DNA of 64,000 nt, taken from Salinigranum halophilum (GTDB lineage: Archaea; Halobacteriota; Halobacteria; Halobacteriales; Haloferacaceae). The stretch's first letter is position 1; each line of letters opens with the position of its first letter. The position numbers were made by a program, and so were the translations under genes. This document shows, piece after piece, positions 59,872 to 64,000 of the stretch. The notes under the pieces are model-generated. The model was not told the DNA's origin. It made no database searches and saw only the letters and a program-made list of their open reading frames with translations. Location of the stretch: positions 248,001 through 312,000 of the forward strand of contig NZ_SSNL01000006.1 of NCBI RefSeq assembly GCF_007004735.1, written 5' to 3'.

Positions 59872-61919
59872 AGGGAAGCCTCCTGTCCGGTCAGTTGATC
59901 GTGTTCGGGTTTGAGTTCCGTCACCGGGTACGAACCATCAGCTTCCCCGTCATCGAAGTCGAGAGAATACTGCTTCCCAACGCGTGGACGAAGTTCATCG
60001 GCAACTGGTCCGCTCCACTGTGAATCCGTTGCGAAGACGACGACTTGTTTGGCGAGTTTAGGGATTTCACGGCTGATATGTCGGCGGTGGGTATTGTCTA
60101 GACTCCCGAACGGCGAGTCCATCACGATCGGATAGATTCCACCTGAGAAGTATTGCGCGTCGTTCGCTTCTTCGTGTCGCTTCCGAGCGATCGAGACGAG
60201 GCTTCCAATGAATGTGAGACTCGCGATCTGGCGTTCACCACGGGACATCTCTACCCGCTCATACTGGTTGCCGACCTTCTTTCGAGCCTCTAATTCGAAG
60301 TTCTCGTTGATGATCGCGTGGAGCGCCTCACCGTCCTTGTGCGCGATTGCGTCAAACTGTTCGGAAACCGTCTCGTTTGCCAGTTGGCGCACTGTTTGCT
60401 GGAGTTTTCGGAAGGATGAATCCAGTTCGCCCCACGTCTGCTCTGCTGCCTGCCACCGCCGTCGAGCGAGTTTTGCTTCAGCTTCTTCTTCCCGTGCCTC
60501 TCGGACCTTCTTTTCGATGTTCTCTTTTCGTTCCTGTAACTCCGAGATCTTGTCCTCGATGCGTCCAATGTCTTTCAGGGTCTCCCTGAGCTGCGCTCGT
60601 TTTTCTTCGCGTTCCTGCTGGAGTTCCGCCGGTGATTTACCGTCGACACCTGTTCCACTGAGAGAGGACAGTTTTGTCTCGAGTTCGTCGATTCGTTCGG
60701 TTTGCGCTCCGATCTCGTCTGTGAGTTCCGCTTGTCGCGATCGGCGGTCAGTGAGCGTCGACCGTAACTCCTTGTACTGTTCCTCAGCGAATCCGAGCCG
60801 ACTCTTCGTCTCCACAGCGTGCGCATCGACACCACTCGCATCGTGAGTCGGTTCGATAGCCTCAACTCGATCGTGATATATCGACCCTTCATCTAGGGGT
60901 CGACCGCAGATACACTTCTCTTCTTCAAGCAGGTTATCGAGGAATTCCTGCGAAACCCCGGAACCTAACAAATCGTTCGAACGAAGTTCTTCCAAATCAG
61001 CAACCGTCTCCCTCATCGCAGGAAGAGCAAACGCTAACACGCCGTCTTTTGTGAGTGACTCTCGGATGCTCTTTGTGACCGACTCTCTCTCCCCGATGAG
61101 TCGCTTCCGCTCATCTTCAGCGGCTTGTAATTCCGCTTCAATCTCTTGGCTCTCGTCTTGTTCTTCCAACTGATCGGTTATTTCCTCAATCCGAGCCTCA
61201 AGATCGCGCTCCTTGCCATGGTACGTCTCCAGTTGGGCCTGTTTTTGGGTTAGTTGCGACTCGATCTTGTCTTGTTCGTCGAGAGACTGAGAGAGTCGAT
61301 CGCTTCCTGAGGATTTCAATTCAGAGCGAAACTTCCGAGCGACGTCATCGAGATGGCGGAGTGAGCGCTCTAGAATAGTCAGTCCCATTATGTTCTGGAT
61401 CGCTGTTTTGATGCGCTCTTGATTCGCTGTTTCGGCAAGGGCGTCGATATCTTCACCGTCGAAAAAGAACAGCGAACTTAGTCGTTCGGGAATCACCTGC
61501 ATCAGGCGTGTCTCGGGGTTGTTGATCGTCTGGGACCGGCCCTGCTCATCCGAGGTGAGGTTCGTAGTCGTCTCACCTTGTTCCCCGAGTAAGTCACCCG
61601 CATGTTGTTTCTCGTACGAAGTCGTTCTGGTGGCAACATACTGAACACCATCGTGTACGAACGAGAGTTCCACCGAGACCGGTACCGCATCACCCACTGC
61701 CGCCTCGTCAATCGCCTTCTCGTTTGCGAGTCTTCGAGTACCAGTCTCGAAGTCAGTATTCCCGTACAGCACCCACGTAAATGCGTTCAGTAATGTCGTC
61801 TTTCCCGATCCATTGTCTCCGTGAACGACGGTGACGTTTTGTTGTTCGTCTTGGGAAAAATCTAGTTCTGCATCGCGAAACTGTCTGAAGTTTTTGAGCG
61901 TGAGTCGGTGGAGTTCCAT
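59868..61919 (-). CDS. dndD: DndD-like SMC/Rad50-family ATPase
   Basis: A 683-residue ATPase with Walker A VVHGDNGSGKTTLLNAFTW near residue 34, long coiled coils around a zinc-hook-like CICGRPL near 340, signature-like MSRGERQIASLTF and Walker B YPIVMDSPFGSLDNTHRRH. The ending VVVFATDSQWSG matches DndD proteins of DNA sulfur modification. No dndA, dndB, dndC or dndE is in the window. It may have been recruited to another modification system or belong to a split dnd locus outside. It is flanked by coupled small genes. Confidence 0.8.
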   Translation of the reverse strand: MELHRLTLKNFRQFRDAELDFSQDEQQNVTVVHGDNGSGKTTLLNAFTWVLYGNTDFETGTRRLANEKAIDEAAVGDAVPVSVELSFVHDGVQYVATRTTSYEKQHAGDLLGEQGETTTNLTSDEQGRSQTINNPETRLMQVIPERLSSLFFFDGEDIDALAETANQERIKTAIQNIMGLTILERSLRHLDDVARKFRSELKSSGSDRLSQSLDEQDKIESQLTQKQAQLETYHGKERDLEARIEEITDQLEEQDESQEIEAELQAAEDERKRLIGERESVTKSIRESLTKDGVLAFALPAMRETVADLEELRSNDLLGSGVSQEFLDNLLEEEKCICGRPLDEGSIYHDRVEAIEPTHDASGVDAHAVETKSRLGFAEEQYKELRSTLTDRRSRQAELTDEIGAQTERIDELETKLSSLSGTGVDGKSPAELQQEREEKRAQLRETLKDIGRIEDKISELQERKENIEKKVREAREEEAEAKLARRRWQAAEQTWGELDSSFRKLQQTVRQLANETVSEQFDAIAHKDGEALHAIINENFELEARKKVGNQYERVEMSRGERQIASLTFIGSLVSIARKRHEEANDAQYFSGGIYPIVMDSPFGSLDNTHRRHISREIPKLAKQVVVFATDSQWSGPVADELRPRVGKQYSLDFDDGEADGSYPVTELKPEHDQLTGQEASL

Positions 61920-62077
61920 TAGTTCACCTCTTCCTCGATTATTTTCTTGACTTCAGGGATAATATTGTGCGGTCGCTGGAGGTGGAGCTGCTTTGCCTCA
62001 GCATCAAGAATCCGATTTTGGATACGTTTGATCGTCTCCTCGTCGATCTCGACATCCGCGTCCACATCGTCACTCAT
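61919..62077 (-). CDS. 52-residue protein upstream of the DndD-like gene
   Basis: ATG 62077 to TAA 61919 encodes an acidic and helical peptide (MSDDVDADVEIDEETIKRI, EVKKIIEEEVN) with haloarchaeal codon choice. The stop shares one base with the ATG of the DndD-like gene (TAATG), a coupled arrangement. No family recognised; perhaps a small subunit of the ATPase complex. Confidence 0.65.
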   Translation of the reverse strand: MSDDVDADVEIDEETIKRIQNRILDAEAKQLHLQRPHNIIPEVKKIIEEEVN

Positions 62078-62107
62078 TATTCGTTAGAAGTACTAACCAT
62101 CTGGATG

Positions 62108-62118
62108 TGTATATATTT
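62108..62118 (-). promoter_or_regulatory. TATA-like box of the DndD-like cassette
   Basis: ACAAATATATAC on the minus strand lies about 35 nt before the ATG at 62077, the only clear promoter-like sequence of the three-gene minus-strand unit. Confidence 0.5.
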
Positions 62119-62234
62119 GTCCTGGGATTATCAATTCAGATGTCGGGACTGTGATGACATTGGATTGGGTCGCTCGCCCCCGAACAGAGAGCTCCGACAC
62201 TCGTAGGAACGCCCACCCAATAGTTGAGTTGAGC

Positions 62235-63191
62235 TCATGTTGATAAGTACGATACGTTCTCTGGATAAGGGTACTCGTTTTGAAGATAGTTCAAAACCTT
62301 CTCCGGATATGGTTTGAACGTAGGCGTCGTCTCAGTCAGCTCCGGCCACAACGACTCGAACACCGCCCGTACGTCGAACGGATTCGAGACCCGGACGACC
62401 GCCTTTCCGGTTTCTTTCTCCGTGAGGGTCGGCCGCTTCACTCCGCAGTCACTCATCCACCCTTGAATCGTCTCTGCCCGGTCGACGTTCGACACAGAGA
62501 TGTTGAAACCCCCTGTCGAAAAGTAACCACTTGACTCCAGCCATCCGCGCAGAAAATGCGTCTCCAAGCCATCTCCGACGTGAGGAAAATCACCGGCATC
62601 GTAGTCCGGGTACGGATATCCCGCATCACGCAAGTGACTGATAAACGTCGGATTCGAAATCTGAGTGCTGGTGAGTATGTTCCCAGTCTGAGAGTGCGTG
62701 TTACGTGAGATCGAGTATTCACTGTCGACTGCTTTGGCAAATTCGGTCACAAAATACGACTTCTCTCCAGTTCGGCCAATCAGTAGTGCGGGCTTTTGAT
62801 TCTCTCCGTGAAACTGTAGCGACGAATGGGCGACGAGCGCTCCGAACCAGTATGCCTTCTCTGGGGTTGAGATATCTGCAAAGTATGACTCATCTATTTG
62901 AATCCGAGGTCCCCCTACGTCGCGGGTTTCGAGACCTGCCGCTTCCTTCGCAGCGTTCCACGAGCCAAACACATACCTGATCGCGTCTGCTGAAGTGGCT
63001 AGATCCAGTGAATTGAATTCCTTATATGAGGGAGACTTACCTAGTTGCTCCGCTGCGTAATGGAGGAGTTGGATCAGGTCAGCCCGTCGCTCTTCGCTCA
63101 CCACACGATTTGACGAATCCTTGAACTCCGAACCGTCTGGGAGTTCCTCTGCAAGGAGTGTATCTAACTCTTCCATCAAATCGTCGTTCAT
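62235..63191 (-). CDS. HEAR-repeat plus LAGLIDADG-like protein
   Basis: A 318-residue protein. Residues 35-95 form one repeat unit like those of the giant protein (LIQLLHYAAEQLGKSPSYKEF, YVFGSWNAAKEAAGL). The second part has two LAGLIDADG-like helices, AYWFGALVAHSSLQ and LRGWLESSGYFS, in which the usual acidic end residues are weak (Ala-His and Glu-Ser), so endonuclease activity is uncertain. It may be a domesticated homing-endonuclease relative used as a DNA-binding protein. MNDDLME at 63191 is preferred to a longer start, given the TATA-like box. Confidence 0.75.
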   Translation of the reverse strand: MNDDLMEELDTLLAEELPDGSEFKDSSNRVVSEERRADLIQLLHYAAEQLGKSPSYKEFNSLDLATSADAIRYVFGSWNAAKEAAGLETRDVGGPRIQIDESYFADISTPEKAYWFGALVAHSSLQFHGENQKPALLIGRTGEKSYFVTEFAKAVDSEYSISRNTHSQTGNILTSTQISNPTFISHLRDAGYPYPDYDAGDFPHVGDGLETHFLRGWLESSGYFSTGGFNISVSNVDRAETIQGWMSDCGVKRPTLTEKETGKAVVRVSNPFDVRAVFESLWPELTETTPTFKPYPEKVLNYLQNEYPYPENVSYLST

Positions 63192-63210
63192 GGAGGAATC
63201 ACTGTATGTC

Positions 63211-63220
63211 TGATATATAA
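63211..63220 (-). promoter_or_regulatory. TATA-like box for the LAGLIDADG-like gene
   Basis: TTTATATATCA on the minus strand is about 26 nt upstream of the ATG at 63191, consistent with a leaderless mRNA. Confidence 0.55.
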
Positions 63221-63334
63221 ACATCGGGCAGCAATTCTCAAGTCGTGATACGGTAGGAGTGAGGCTCCTGTGAAGAGGAGTAGCGAGCGGGCTCCAACCA
63301 CGGTTTACGATTACGTGTAGAAGCCAACCGACAG

Positions 63335-63447
63335 CTATAGTAGACTTTGAAACTCTTCGCAGCCGATTGCGCCGCTCTGGCCGTCCCAACGGGTTCACAA
63401 TAGGCCCTGACAATCGAGTGAGTGGATTCTTTCAAAGTCTACTATAG
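63335..63447. mobile_element. MITE with perfect 18-bp terminal inverted repeats
   Basis: CTATAGTAGACTTTGAAA (63335-63352) and its exact complement TTTCAAAGTCTACTATAG (63430-63447) bound a 113-bp element with no coding capacity. It has the form of a miniature inverted-repeat transposable element moved in trans by an IS transposase. The outermost CTATAG is itself a palindrome, so the limits and target duplication cannot be fixed from this copy. The IS family is not assigned. Confidence 0.75.
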
Positions 63448-63721
63448 AGTGCGATTGTTGCTCCGGATCGGATTGTGGTCGACGAGACGAAGTATTGATA
63501 ACGCACGCATTGCTGAGTTTCCTGTCGATGATACATCCACGTTGTGGAGTCTAGCCGCGCTTCGTCGGGCAAGTAAGCTAACAGGCGATGATGTCAAGAT
63601 CAAAACCCTATCTCAGTACACAGACGAAGAATCGAGGGAGATCTCGAAACGATGTAAGAAACTGCGTTCGGTTCTCGGCCAGAAGGAATTACAGAGCTTC
63701 CGTCACAAGCACATGAGTTAG
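63422..63721 (+). pseudogene. Possible 3' gene fragment downstream of the MITE
   Basis: A frame that begins inside the MITE reads on to TAG 63721. The codons after 63448 give IAEFPVDDTSTLWSLAALRR and SQYTDEESREISKRCKKLRS, which look like a real protein end, but the 5' part is the MITE. It may be a gene cut by the insertion, or a short gene with its own start near 63460. I recognise no family. Confidence 0.3.
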
Positions 63722-64000
63722 TGGTCTGCCGGTGGGATGTATAGCCATACTCTCCCACCCGGTCGCCCAGCGATGCAGTCCATGGACCGGAGAGCCTGTG
63801 AAACCAGGTCCCAGAGTTCACCCGGGGGACGGTTACCAACCGAGATCGACTCTAAGGCAGTCGCTTTGACTGTGCTCGTTCTGGCTACCGACTCCGATCG
63901 TATCAGACGAGCGGTGACGACGGTCGCGTTGAGTATCTCCTCTCGTGTGAACGCACCTAAGCTAGTGGCATCGTCGTGAGGCACTGGGTCTTTCCGATCG
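63722..64000. other. Window end without a convincing gene
   Basis: Two overlapping frames, one on each strand, cover this stretch, and neither has clear haloarchaeal character. The sequence stops before any further gene could be judged. Confidence 0.4.

Noticed and set aside
63718-63984. Overlapping 80-88-codon frames on both strands at the window end
   Set aside because: Neither has haloarchaeal codon character or recognisable motifs, and they overlap each other fully.
1-64000. CRISPR arrays, rRNA and tRNA genes
   Set aside because: I looked for regularly spaced repeats and cloverleaf-like ends and saw none; GTCGAC-rich runs reflect Val-Asp codon use. A tRNA scan would be decisive.

Overview
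The window is haloarchaeal (class Halobacteria). It is GC-rich, its proteins are very acidic, many starts are leaderless 25-30 nt after a TATA-like box, there are several TFB (archaeal TFIIB) genes or remnants, a Tat lipoprotein and an archaeal Orc1/Cdc6. I see no rRNA, tRNA or CRISPR array. No genus is claimed.

Layout. (1) 1-6600: ordinary metabolism. An ADP-forming acyl-CoA synthetase (cut by the window edge) and an enoyl-CoA hydratase face a four-gene PotDABC-like ABC importer. (2) 6.9-12.8 kb: small two-gene cassettes of toxin-antitoxin type, frameshifted genes, fragments of TFB and other genes, and an internally duplicated membrane protein. (3) 12.8-31.8 kb: a private preQ0 pathway (queD-queE-folE-queC, minus strand) next to a plus-strand operon. 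That operon holds a giant DpdA-like DNA transglycosylase fused to a DUF6884/YaaA-like domain, a second TGT enzyme, a winged-helix protein, an AAA+ ATPase, a helical protein, a DEVH helicase, a DUF1998 protein and a Cas4-like nuclease joined to a degenerate helicase. (4) 31.8-43.0 kb: a plasmid or integrated-element backbone with a TFB pseudogene, an intact TFB, a DUF932 protein, a thermonuclease lipoprotein, a vapC with a broken vapB, a SWIM protein, PolB, a RecA-like protein and Orc1/Cdc6. Three of its genes share a hairpin-forming leader. (5) 43.1-59.4 kb: a second operon with a 1711-residue protein carrying about 16 homing-endonuclease-associated-type repeats, an unknown protein, and four genes whose order and sizes match dpdG-dpdH-dpdI-dpdJ. 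(6) 59.4-63.5 kb, minus strand: a DndD-like SMC ATPase between two small proteins, a repeat/LAGLIDADG-like protein, and a 113-bp MITE.

Main interpretation (inference). Regions 3 and 5 together form a DNA 7-deazaguanine modification-restriction island. FolE, QueD, QueE and QueC make preQ0, DpdA (and perhaps the second TGT) exchanges it into DNA, the DUF6884 domain may process the nitrile, and two restriction arms police unmodified DNA. Both arms have the order winged helix, ATPase, helical protein, DEVH helicase, DUF1998. The bacterial-type FolE, the giant repeat protein, the pseudo-helicase nuclease and the DndD-like cassette are, as far as I know, not part of the described bacterial dpd cluster.
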